From the NCBI RefSeq assembly GCF_027596085.1, contig NC_072450.1:3218736-3282735 (forward strand): a stretch of DNA of 64,000 nucleotides. Reading direction: 5' to 3'. Below the pieces are notes generated by a model that saw only the letters and a program-made list of their open reading frames with translations, was not told the DNA's origin and searched no databases. Positions 10,620 through 23,791 of this stretch are shown here, one piece after another (within the stretch, counting starts at the first letter, position 1; every line of letters begins with the position of its first letter). Made by a program: the position numbers and the translations under genes. The DNA is from Anoplopoma fimbria (Eukaryota > Chordata > Actinopteri > Perciformes > Anoplopomatidae).

Positions 10620-13480
10620 ACAGTCAAAAGTTTGGACACACCTTCTCATTCAATGGTTTTTCTTTTTCTTTATTTTTATTTTATATATTTTTTATTTTAT
10701 ATATATACAGTACCAGTCAAAAGTTTGGACACACCTTCTCATTCAATGTTTTTCTTTATTTTTATTTTTATTTTATATATTTTAATTTTATATTTATACA
10801 GTACAAGTCAAAAGTTTGGACACACCTTCTCATTCAATGGTTTTTCTTTATTTTTATTTTTATTTTATATATTTTTTTATTTTATATATATACAGTACCA
10901 GTCAAAAGTTTGGACACACCTTCTCATTCAATGGTTTTTCTTTATTTTTATTTTATTTTATATATATTTATTTTATATATATACAGTACCAGTCAAAAGT
11001 TTGGACACACCTTCTCATTCAATGGTTTTCTTTATTTTTATTTTTATTTTATATATATTTTTTATTTTATATATATACAGTACCAGTCAAAAGTTTGGAC
11101 ACACCTTCTCATTCAATGTTTTTCTTTATTTTTATTTTTATTTTATATATATACAGTACCAGTCAAAAGTTTGGACACACCTTCTCATTCAATGTTTTTT
11201 TATTTTTATTTTTATTTTATATATATTTTTATTTTATATATTATACAGTACAGTCAAAAGTTTGGACACACCTTCTCATTCAATGGTTTTTCTTTATTTT
11301 TATTTTTATTTTATATATATTTTTTATTTTATATATATACAGTACCAGTCAAAAGTTTGGACACACCTTCTCATTCAATGTTTTTCTTTATTTTTATTTT
11401 TATTTTATATATTTTTTTATTTTATATATATACAGTACCAGTCAAAAGTTTGGACACACCTTCTCATTCAATGGTTTTTCTTTATTTTTATTTTTATTTT
11501 ATATATTTTTTTATTTTATATATATACAGTACCAGTCAAAAGTTTGGACACACCTTCTCATTCAATGTTTTTCTTTATTTTTATTTTTATTTTATATATA
11601 TTTTTTATTTTATATATATACAGTACCAGTCAAAAGTTTGGACACACCTTCTCATTCAATGTTTTTCTTTATTTTTATTTTATTTTATATATTTTTATTT
11701 TATATATTTACAGTACCAGTCAAAAGTTTGGACACACCTTCTCATTCAATGGTTTTTCTTTATTTTTATTTTTATTTTATATATATTTTTATTTTATATA
11801 TATACAGTACCAGTCAAAAGTTTGGACACACCTTCTCATTCAATGGTTTTTCTTTTTCTTTATTTTTATTTTATATATATTTTTATTTTATATATATACA
11901 TTACCAGTCAAAAGTTTGGACACACCTTCTCATTCAATGTTTTTTTTTTATTTTTATTTTATATATATTTTAATTTTATATTTATACAGTACAAGTCAAA
12001 AGTTTGGACACACCTTCTAATTCAATGTTTTTTCCTTATTTTTTTTTATTTTATATGTATTTAAATTTTATATATATACAGTACCAGTCAAAAGTTTGGA
12101 CACACCTTCTCATTCAATGGTTTTCTTTATTTTTATTTTTATTTTTATTTTATATATTTTTTTATTTTATATATATACAGTACCAGTCAAAAGTTTGGAC
12201 ACACCTTCTCATTCAATGTTTTTCTTTATTTTTATTTTATATATATTTTTATTTTATATATTTACAGTACCAGTCAAAAGTTTGGACACACCTTCTCATT
12301 CAATGGTTTTTCTTTATTTTTATTTTTATTTTATATATATTTTTATTTTATATATACACAGTACCAGTCAAAAGTTTGGACACACCTTCTCATTCAATGG
12401 TTTTTCTTTTTTTTATTTTTATTTTATATATATTTTTATTTTATATATATATACATTACCAGTCAAAAGTTTGGACACACCTTCTCATTCAATGTTTTTC
12501 TTTATTTTTATTTTATTTATATTTTAATTTTATATTTATACAGTACAAGTCAAAAGTTTGGACACACCTTCTAATTCAATGTTTTTTCCTTATTTTTATT
12601 TTTATTTTATATATATTTAAATTTTATATATATACAGTACCAGTCAAAAGTTTGGACACACCTTCTCATTCAATGGTTTTCTTTATTTTTATTTTATATA
12701 TTTTTTTATTTTATATATATACAGTACCAGTCAAAAGTTTGGACACACCTTCTCATTCAATGTTTTTTTATTTATTTTTATTTTTATTTTATATATATAT
12801 ACAGTACCAGTCAAAAGTTTGGACACACCTTCTCATTCAATGTTTTTCTTTATTTTTATTTTATATATATTTAAATTTTATATATATACAGTACCAGTCA
12901 AAAGTTTGGACACACCTTCTCATTCAATGGTTTTCTTTTTTTTATTTTATTTTATATATTTTTTTTTTATATTTACAGTACCAGTCAAAAGTTTGGACAC
13001 ACCTTCTCATTCAATGTTTTTCTTTATTTTTATTTTATATATATTTTAATTTTATTTTATACAGTACAAGTCAAAAGTTTGGACACACCTTCTCATTCAA
13101 TGGTTTTTCTTATTTTTCAATAAAATTTTTTTTATTTTTATTTTTATTGGACACACCTTATATAATTTATTTTATTTTTATTTTATATTTACAGTACCAG
13201 TCAAAAGTTTGGACACACCTTCTCATTCAATGTTTTTCTTTATTTTTATTTTTATTTTATATATATTTTTATTTTATATATATACAGTACCAGTCAAAAG
13301 TTTGGACACACCTTCTCATTCAATGGTTTTCTTTATTTTTAGCTTTATTTTATATAATTTTATATATATACAGTACCAGTCAAAGGTTTGGACACACCTT
13401 CTCATTCAATGTTTTTCTTTATTTTTATTTTATATTTTTTATTTTATATCCCAGTACCAGTCAAAAGTTTGCACACCTTC
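10620..13480 (+). repeat. Satellite array made from a Tc1-like terminal repeat (32 units)
   Basis: Thirty-two copies of CAGTACCAGTCAAAAGTTTG followed by GACACACCTTCTCATTCAATG, all in one orientation, plus one fragment at about 13149. Starts run from 10621 through 10709, 10799, 10893 and so on to 13451, spaced 72-100 bp (about 91 on average). Between copies is an AT-rich spacer of TTTATTTTTATT runs and TATATATATACAG. Variants such as CAGTACAAGTC (10799, 11987, 12540, 13061) mark subfamilies. It fills the space between the prc1 promoter and the vps33b 3' end. Long hydrophobic open frames run through it only because the unit lacks stops in several frames. Confidence 0.95.
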
Positions 13481-13545
13481 TCATTCAATGGTTTCTCTTT
13501 ATTTTTATTTAATAAAGTGACGGAACATTAACAGTGTTAAAAACA

Positions 13546-13551
13546 TTTATT
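13546..13551 (-). terminator. vps33b: vps33b polyadenylation signal
   Basis: AATAAA on the minus strand, about 130 nt downstream of the vps33b stop codon and about 60 bp before the terminal-repeat satellite begins. Confidence 0.6.
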
Positions 13552-13681
13552 CACTTAATATACATCTTTACAGTTCTTTCTTTGTCCTACGGACCGGTAG
13601 TGGACATTTTCCGTCGGTGTTGGAGGGAATGCATGACGGGCGTCTGCAGGAATGTCTCGGTCTCTGTGTGTTTGACGGGTT

Positions 13682-16600
13682 TCATACGTTGTTGCCGAGC
13701 AAAGACTCGATGAGTCTTGAGCTGTTTGTGATCGCAGTCGTCACCACGATGAACTTATAACCTAAAAACAGAAACATGTATGTTATTTAGTATAATTTTG
13801 ACCTTTTCACACAAAGTAACAAGTGAATAATTTACAATTCCAGGTAGTTTCATGAGGCATTGGTACACCTTCTGTTAATTAACTACATTTAATTGTTTAA
13901 TGTTTGCTGACTAAAATAGTCTATTAGTCAGTGAACAGGCTAACATGTGAAATTTATTTATTTAATTTAGCAGAAAAGCATACAATTAGAAATGTATAGA
14001 CATTAAAGTTCCAGGAAATGTATAAATAATAAATTAGCATTTACTTGAATTGAAAGAGAGATTGTTTTTTCTTTATTAGGAAATTAAAGACTTCTATAAT
14101 AAAAGGTTACTGCTAATTTCTGGCAATTAAAGTATATGAAAGTTAAAGCACCATCATGGTCTACACATTCTTTACAGCATAGCTACAGAATGTTAATAGG
14201 TTAAATATGTATTAACCTTAATAATCACAAAAAAGAGACACTAAAGCTGTAAAACCTTTTAAATGAACTAATCTTTCATAATGTGATGTGACATGTTGTC
14301 AGGTGATTTGCCAGGAATTATGGAACCCAAGAATTTCAAAATAAAAATATCTTAAAGATGATTATATGCATAACTTCAAAAGTCTCCATCAGCCTTCAGG
14401 CCGTCTTTACCTTTCTCTCTGCCGAGGAAGCGTAGAGCTGAGATCTCAGAAAAGGTGCAGCCGCCGAGGAACATGACCAGGATGATTCTCTGAGCGTCGC
14501 TCTTTGCTTTTGAATCCGCTCCGTTGCTGCCTGAAGAGACACAAAAACAAAATAAATCAATTAGTTATCAGTTTATTATTATTAGCATTGTCATTTTTAT
14601 AAATATAATCATAGTCACTGTTATTATTATCAATATTATTACCATTATTATTACCATTATTATTATTGTATTATGGTTATAATTATTATTATTGTAATTG
14701 TTATCATTATGATTGCTATTATTATAAAAAAAATGGTTATTATATTTATATTATGTTTATTATTATTATTGATAATATCATTAATATCATTATTTTATTA
14801 TTATTATCATTAGAATTATTATTAATTATATTTATTTATTATTATCATTATTGTTAATATTATTATTTATTAATTTTCATAATTCCCCCGTTATTATTAT
14901 CATCATTATTATTATTATTGATCAACATAATATAATTATTGTTATCATCATCATTATTATTATCATTAAAAAGCCAATTAGAAACACATTTATAAATATA
15001 CAGTATATGTCCAAAAAATGTCCTTCTCTGGGGTACATTCAGTTTTTGCAATCAAGATTACAAAAATCTGGCTTGTTTTTTACATTTAGACACTACAGTA
15101 TGTAAACATCCTCAAATGATTCACTGTCAACATTATATTAATATCTCTTTATGATCTGACCTGTAACAGCGAATTCATGTCCATTTAGCAGCTTGGTGAC
15201 TTCTTCAAGCCCCGTCCAACCGTCTCGCTCCAACACCTGCACATGACCAAACCAGGAAGAACATCTGACTTTAGTGCTCTCCTCATTGAGCTCCTACACA
15301 GAGAACAGGTGACATCATGTTCTGTTTCCTCACCTGCTCCACCAGTTTACAGCTCAGAGGGACGTAGGCGCCGCTGAAGATGTAGGCCATGTCTCTGGGG
15401 ACACGCAGGTCATACTCTTCATCCGACTTTGGCACCTTTACACAAAAATACAAACATACGATTAATACAATACGACAATCACAACAAGGCAAAATGAAAA
15501 TAGTAGTAAAGATGATTTACCAGGTTGAGCTTTCGGCTCAGGGCTCTGAAGTTGCTTTTCCTTGCGAGAGAAGAGAAAGCGTCACTCAGCTTTCCTGTAA
15601 AAAAAAAAAAGAACAATAAAAAATAAATTCATATAACGGAGAGGAACTTAGATTTTGTTTTGGAAGATTTAAAAACACAAAAGGAATCCTGTTCCACCTG
15701 CGGTTTTGTCGTTGACCAGTTTGCCCACTTTGCTCTCCATAGCGGTCAGCGTCTCCCCCGGCGGCTGCTCCACCAGCACCCCCAACTGCTTCAGGTTGGC
15801 AAATGTGAGCAGGTGGTCGGCTCCATAGCTCTGAGGAGGTGGAGCAGAGAATACACTTTAAAAAGGTCTGTGGCTCCTCAACTGGACAGGGCTTTACTTG
15901 TCCCAACAAGAATAAAACAGTCAAATACACACAAAAACATGTGAAAATAGTATTATTAGTTATTAGTAAGTCATTTTTTTTATTTTGAGAGTCTGCTCTG
16001 TTCCTGTTTGTTCTTATATGCTGAAGTTGTGATTCTGAGATCTGTTTCATCATGTAGTCTGTCTGAATAAGAGAAGATCACAGCGATTCCTGTTTTCTCA
16101 CTCACAAAGAAAATTCAGCAACAGCAAAGATGAGTGACAGGAGGTCAACATCTCCGTAAATGTATCTTTGCTCCCATCATCCTAACTTCATTATGAATAT
16201 GTTGTATTGTCATTTATATGTAAAGAAAAATGTAATAAAAAAAATGAACACAAAGCAGCATAGATATAGAACGAAAATATGAAATGAATTAATAATAAAT
16301 AATAAAAAGTTAGAATAAATAAAAATACCCTGAGCAAAATTGCACCATATAAGAAATAAGTAAAAAAAAATGAATAATAGAAAACACATAAGAATTTTGC
16401 TTTTAAGGAAAAATATTGTTTTCTAATGACATGTCTGTTTGTGGCTTTCATAAACATGAAACCATGTTAAATCTCACCTGTAGATATTGTGCTTTTAACG
16501 ACCGGTAATCTTTTGGCAGAAGTCCTGTGAGAAACATAACACAGTTATTAATACAACATGTGAATAATCTTATTCTGATTTCAGTATTATATATATATAT

Positions 16601-18300
16601 ATTATATATATTTTACATAAAGACAACAAACCATTTTCCGTTATGGACAGAAGACAAAGCAGCCTCAGACTTTCTATCATGGAGACCTTATAAAAAAGAA
16701 AAGAATAAATAAGTTTCCATCATGTTGTTTATTATTCTACCTGATGCTCTATCAGACTGACTGTGTTTGAACGCACCTGTCTGCTGATGTGCTCCTCTAA
16801 GAAAGAAATGCTTTCACGGATTTCAAATCCTTCAAGTAAAGCTGGAACAGAAAACAAGATTTATGTCAATTACAACATAAACTTTACGGATCATGTCCTG
16901 TAAAGCAGAAGTGACATTAAAGGGATAGTTTGGATGTTTTCAAATAGGGTTGTATGAGTTACTTTAGAATACTTTCCCCGCTTTACCTTTCTGTTGAGAA
17001 CTGAAGCCATTAAATCCATCTATGCTCTCTTCAAAGACACCAGACTCCATTGACAAAAACAGTAATTTTACGTTGCAGCACACAGGAGTTACTGGTCTAC
17101 TGCTGCCTCCATCGGCTGGTTTGTTGGTGTGCTTATGTTACTTTGGTGTCATAAAGCAGTAGTTCCCCAATTATTTTACTTTGGAGCCCTCTAAGAAAAC
17201 CTAAAAGTCATCACCCTAAAATATCTAATTATCGAACAAAAAGTGGGACAGAAAAAATAAGTTTAACCAATTTCAAAACTTAAAATCAAGACTGTTGTTT
17301 TTTTGTTTAGTTGCTTTAAAAGTTTAAAAGAAATGTGGCCTCCAGAAGCAGCCATTCAGCTGGAAAGTTTAATTTTGTCACATTATTCCAGAAGTTGCCA
17401 TCTAGGTTTTAATTTCTTTTAGACTTATTTTAGATTTAATTTGTTGTTCACTTAAATTAAAGTGAAAGTGAAAACCTTTTCATTAAAAAACTTTCTTCAA
17501 TGAATATAACTGGTCAGATTTTGAGTGAGGACCAAAAAAATTATATCTTTTTAACTAATTTATACACAGACTTTTTTTTATTTATCCACTTTTTTTAAGG
17601 GTTAGTTCTGATTCACCAGACACAATAACACAAACACACAAACAGATGGAGGCAGCAGTAGATCATCAACTCTGTTCTTGTGCGAGCTAAAATTACTGTT
17701 TTTGTCAATGGAGTCTGGTGTCTTTGAAGAGAGGATTAGATAACAGATTAAGTTCCCGTCATAAAGGTCTGTCTGACAGAAAGATAAAGAGGTGAAAATA
17801 CTAAAAGCTGAATCTTAAATATGGACAGCAGAGAATTCTTACAGTGTTCAGTCTTCAACAGCTCCTGAAAATCCTGCTTCGTCTTCTTCTTCATAATCGA
17901 TTCACTGGCTCCGATGTCTGAAAGAGACAACGTGCTCTTCACAAAACTTTTTAAAAAATCAATCGATGTGATAAACTGATCATTGTTGAGAAACTCACGT
18001 AGGCTGAGCAGCTTATGCTCCTGTTTCAACCCTTTAAGTTCCTCTGAGACAAACGTCTTCATCTGCTTTATGTCCATCCCCCGACGCTTCTGCAGAATTA
18101 AGAAAACAAAAAAAGTGTAAGAACAGAATTAGTTTAAATAACAGATGAGGGTGACGAACATTTACTCACATCATACGCCGTCTGGAGATTCCTGGCTTTC
18201 TGACTGAGGAAGCCGAAGACGTTGGAGAAATGCTCGTTTCTGATTTCGTTGAAGACCTACGAGACACATCAGAGAGGGTTCAAACATTTAACTTAGAGTC

Positions 18301-18341
<41 letters not shown>

Positions 18342-21300
18342 TCTCTAACGTCCGGAGCAGCCTACCTTATCCTGAGAGTTCAGCATGACTTTTATACTTT
18401 TGTCAGAGGACGTAACATCGGGTCCAAACTCCACACATCCTGCAGAACAGATGATGCAAGTCATTATAAAACTGGCAGATTTAATTTTGCAGAAAAAAAT
18501 ACACCATTTCAAATCTGCTTTTAACCTCAAACTACTTTACTTGTACATCAAAATTGCATAATTTTCAATTTCTTTATTTCTATTGTATCACCTTTTTAAA
18601 GTGTCTTTGAGTTTTTTGAAAAGCGATTTCTTAATTAAATGTATTTTATTATATTATTAAAACAATCAGTGCTTCTGTGCAAACTGGCTTTTGTATATAT
18701 ATTTTTTTAAATGTATATTGTTCTTTAAAATGTTGTCTTATCTCTATGTTTCCCTGTTAGATTTTTTTTGTCATTTTCTGTAATTTTGTTGTGTTTTATG
18801 AATATCTCTTTTTGTACCTTTGTTGTAGTTACTTTTTTTTTTAAGTTACTTTTTTTTTTTTTAAAGGCTCTAGAGGAATAAAAGCTGTTCATTTAGTCTT
18901 TACATTGTCAAAACAAAAACCCACCAGGGTCAAAATCTTCATCTAACAAAAACCCATAAATATATACAGAATTTTTAATAGTGCGACACAGACAATATGC
19001 AAGAAAAACAATCTATAAATTTAGCAAATATATTTAAATTGTAATAAAAAAAATGTCCCTTTGTCAGACGTTGTTAACATGTCGAAAATCTTGATTTGAT
19101 TGACCTCTCTGTTAAACAACCAGTTTTTAAGACCAGTGATCAAATTATAATCTTCTGCTTGTTAAGTTGTCTGACAACAGAAAAACGTTTTGTTAATGAG
19201 AACTTGACTGTGAAATTCAGCTCTACCAAAACACGAGGAGCAAAAGGTAACTGAGCCGGTTTATCAGGTATTTAAAAAATGTGAGCAGAGATCTTATGAA
19301 AACATTTGTGTAGACACGTCACCCTCACACATGAACTTACGGCTGCACAATTAATAGAATATTCCTCGTGACTACAGGCTTCCCACAATTAAATGAACAT
19401 GATCGACTGCAATATTGAGGTTTCTGTTGATCTAATTTTAGGTTAAAAGTTTTAGTAGGATTTTAGTTTGCTTCTAGAAGACGCACTATGAATAAAAAAC
19501 AGTAATATTTGGATGCAAAGATTTGAACATTAGCAGTGCTCCGTTTATTAAAATGAAAAATGGGAAAGTGCAATAAAAATACTTTGGCCCTAAAATAAAT
19601 GATTATTTGTAATCTAAATATTGTCCATAGTAATTGTGATGTAATAATACATACTCTCGCCCAACATAAACTGTATTTTTAGATTCAGCTGTATTTATGT
19701 GGACAGACGAAGGATTTAACTCTGAACACAGTCAACTCTCCTCAGGCTGCTTTCATACTCACCACATTTGATTCTAAATATATCATCCACGAGTCCCTCG
19801 TAGACGACTTGTGAGCACAGAGGAGTGACGAAGTCCACATCTGTAGACACATCGACAATGATAAAGGGGACAGAAGGAAACACAGGTCAGAGTGTCATCC
19901 TCTGGAGGGATGAAAGGAGTTTTGGGTGCTAACTGCATTCTCTCTAGTGTCCATCAGGGGGCGACTCCTCTGGTTGTATAGAAGTCTATGAGAAAATGAC
20001 TCTACTTCTCTCTTGATTTATTCCCTCAGTAAACATTGTAAACATGAGTTTATGGTCTCAATCTCTAGTTTCAAGTCTTCTTCAATACAGCATGATGTTC
20101 ATTTAGTAAATGATGCTCCATTTAGAGTCAAACAGACCATAAAGCAGGGGATGATTTAGGGCGGGGCTTACTGTGATTGACAGGTTGCTACCACGGTGTT
20201 GTCTGGTCTGGGAGTTGTCCGTGTTTTTGTCATACAACTTTAGCCCTTTAATAGTTATTTCACTTCATGAAAGTTCATTGTAACATTTTGGTTGCCTAAT
20301 ACTTAGCTCCACCCTCTAGTGTCACTTCTTCACGGCCAAAATGACCAACTCAAGGATTAAAAACTGATGTTCTTTATGTAAACAAAGCAAGGAGAAGCTC
20401 TGATCACAACAGACACAGAGGGAGAGTGACTTCATTCTCTGCTCAGGTCGACATTACTCCACTCTACCTTCACGTATACAGAAGCTGTTTGCTGCTATAT
20501 TAATACTCTGAGTCTCGTATCCTGCACCTTTAAGGATCCTTGTCTCCTCACCTCTGTCAATGAGAAAAACTTTTCCTATTTCAGCTTGACGAGCTCTTTG
20601 TTCTCCCTCTTCCACCTGCTCCCTCCACGACTCGTAGGCCATCTGGTAGCAGGCAGAAACGGAAACATTATCTCAGTTAAAGCCAAACACATCATCTGAC
20701 ATTTAGGTTTCTGGTCTCTGATCATTCTGCACCTTGGAACACCGTCCGATCCCGTAGACCTTGGAGAACGGGCCGTAGAGGGAGTGGAGGAGGTGCAGAG
20801 CGCTGCCGGCCGTCCTCACCCAGCGCTGGTCCCCCGCCTGTCAGAGCAAAGATACAAAACATATTACAATTACACCGACTCATTGTGAAAATAAATCAGT
20901 CCTAATTTGAAGCAGAATTCAGATTAGATTTTTGATTGACTCACATGATTTGACTGAATATATAGAAAACTCTGTCACCCCTTACATGTGCCATATTTTA
21001 TGGATATTTCATATTATATTCATTGCATAACCATAACAGCACAGAACAACTGACAAGCTGTACGTATATCCCGAATACTGAACACAAGAACTGCAGGAAG
21101 TTTGTTTAAAACAAGCGATTTGGATTGATTTTGAAGAGATTATTTCGTTTGATATTGCATGTTTTTCTATCATTTTTAATAGAATTTTCTCTCTGCATTA
21201 TGTATTTGTTTGAATTTTAAACAATCCTACACACTTCATAAGTTGATTCTTTGACAAATTTTGTTTCTCCTTCTCCCTGACGCTGGAGCCATTGCTACAT

Positions 21301-22589
21301 CATTATTCTAAGAGGGATTTATGTACAACAGAAAACAGCAACGTCGACCTAAACTACGACATAAAGGACACAAAATATGTCTTAAGAGTTAACTGGCTCA
21401 ATAATTAATCCACTTCATCATTTCTGTGCACAATATTTACCAGGAAGTTGTCTCTGAAGAACTCCGGCAGCTCCAGACTGATGATGTCCTCGTCCAGAGG
21501 AAGGAGATAGAAAGACCACTCATCAGTGGTCACATCTGTGGGACGACAAAAACAAGTTTAGAATTGTTATTCTTATTTTTATTTTGGAAAAGCAGTCATT
21601 CCCCATACTAGTGTCAGCCTTCACAAAGCATTGTGCAAAACTCAAAACAGCAGTATGTCTGGTAACCATTTTACATCTGGAGGTTTTTTTCTTTAGCTTT
21701 AATTATTTACAACTTAACATGGGAAGCTTTAACCTTAGAATACAAAAAAGAGCAAGATGTGATAAACACCCAGACTCTTGAGATAATGTGGAACATGTAA
21801 ACCACTATAAAACTCTTTAAAGATCCACATTACCATAAAAACACACACAGAAAACAAATGAAGATTCCTTTTCATCCACCTCTTTTATTGCCATATATAA
21901 GATAAGATAAGATAAGATAAGATAAGATAAGATAAGATAATCCTTTATTAGTCCCGCAGCGGGGAAATTTGCAGGATTACAGCAGCATAGAGTAAAGTGC
22001 ACACAAGAGACATAGTAAAAGAAAAACAAGATAAATAAAAATGAAAATGAAATTTAAAAAAAACAAGTATTATAAATAAGCAATAAAAAACAGTAGAAAT
22101 CAACAATAACTGAAATATTATAACTATAATTGCACAGTGTATTTGTATTGCACAGGTTTTTAGTGTCATGTGTCATGTGGTCATGTGGTCTGCTGGGAGC
22201 AGAGCTGGTTGTGTAGTCTGACAGCAGCTGGAAGGAAGGACCGGCGGTACCTCTCCTTCACACACCGGGGTGAAGGAGAGGTACCGCAGGTCCTTCCTTC
22301 CTGTTTATATGTGTGCGTATAAATAAATAATATGAGTGTAAAATGAGAAATGTATAAATAAAATAATCAAAAGGGTTTACAGAGGTGGATTTTGTGTGTG
22401 GTCTTCTCCCTTTGTATTCTATGAGCAATCAGAGTAATGATGTTAACAAATTCACAACTTTTCAAGTCTGCTTTAACCTCTAACCATTTTACTAGTTCTG
22501 TGAAGTATGTTTTTAAATATGTATCTCTATTTTATCCCCTTTGTAAAGTGTCTTTGAGCTTTTTTTAAAAAGCCATTCCTAAATAAAAT

Positions 22590-22623
<34 letters not shown>

Positions 22624-23709
22624 GTTATTAGCGTTTTGGGACAAAAACTAGTGTGTTCTTATACCCAAACTAGCAGACTATTTAGGATGCAAGAGAAATA
22701 TTTACTATGTCCCAATACATAGTTTGTCAAACGCAGCATGCCAAAAATACCAGGATGTTCTACTGCATCAGGTCGCATTTTGCAGTATGCAAGCCAGCAT
22801 GCCTTTCTGGCTATTCTGACCCACAATCCTTTGCACAGCAGATAAATAAAGAGGGTCAAAGGTCAAGGTGCAATATGATAAAGTAGTATGCACCAACTGA
22901 ATGCATACTGCATGAAACAGTAGATACCTTTTAAGGACAGCTGCAGTATGTACTAAATGTAAAAATAAAATAAAATGTGATTTGAAACGCAGTAGAAGTG
23001 AAGAAATGAAAAAGCTCACCACCAAGGATCCCCTGCTCCTCCAGCACCGCCTCACACGCATAGAACTGGACCACACAGGAGGGTCAACAGGTTAATTTAT
23101 TAACTAATTATATGGTCCAATTAAGAAGTTATTCTAAGATAAATCAAAGCAGAGTGCGAGCACAACAGAAAAGTAGGGAAATACCTTCTGAGGAGTGAAG
23201 ATGATCTTGTATCTTCTAAATTTTCCCACAGCCTTGTCTGCATTGGCCACATCTGGAACGAGAAGGATCATAGAATGACAACATTTAGTAGACTGGTTGC
23301 TATGACTACGTGACTGCATGTATGCAGGGCTGGGTATTATGGGACGTTTCTTTATACACTGTGTGAATAAGATAGGAGACTTTTGATACCAAAGTAACCA
23401 TTTTTGTTTACCTTTATTTGTAAAACATTGACATACTTTTCCTCAAAAGGAATCAGAAGCTGTGCGATCAAAGAATAAGTCAATAAAATTAGAAATGTGA
23501 CATTCAATGCTAACTTTCTGTAAACGTTAAATACGTAATGCTGCGAACCAAAACAAAAGAACCCAATATATACACACATATATCATGTGATATGATGTTA
23601 CTGTTGTTACACTACTTACCACATATCCATTTGACAGTTTGAATTCTTGGCCGGATCAGAAAACAGAGCCTGAAGGAGAGAAATGCCACATTGTCATGCA
23701 GTCATAATC

Positions 23710-23791
<82 letters not shown>

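Noticed and set aside
10632..13520. Several very long plus-strand open frames (up to about 500 codons) encoding Tyr/Phe/Ile-rich repeats with [10 protein letters not shown] motifs
   Set aside because: They lie wholly inside the terminal-repeat satellite and are open in all three plus frames because the unit has few stop codons. There is no conserved start, no codon bias and no protein family. The same applies at 26415-27600 and 39747-40268.
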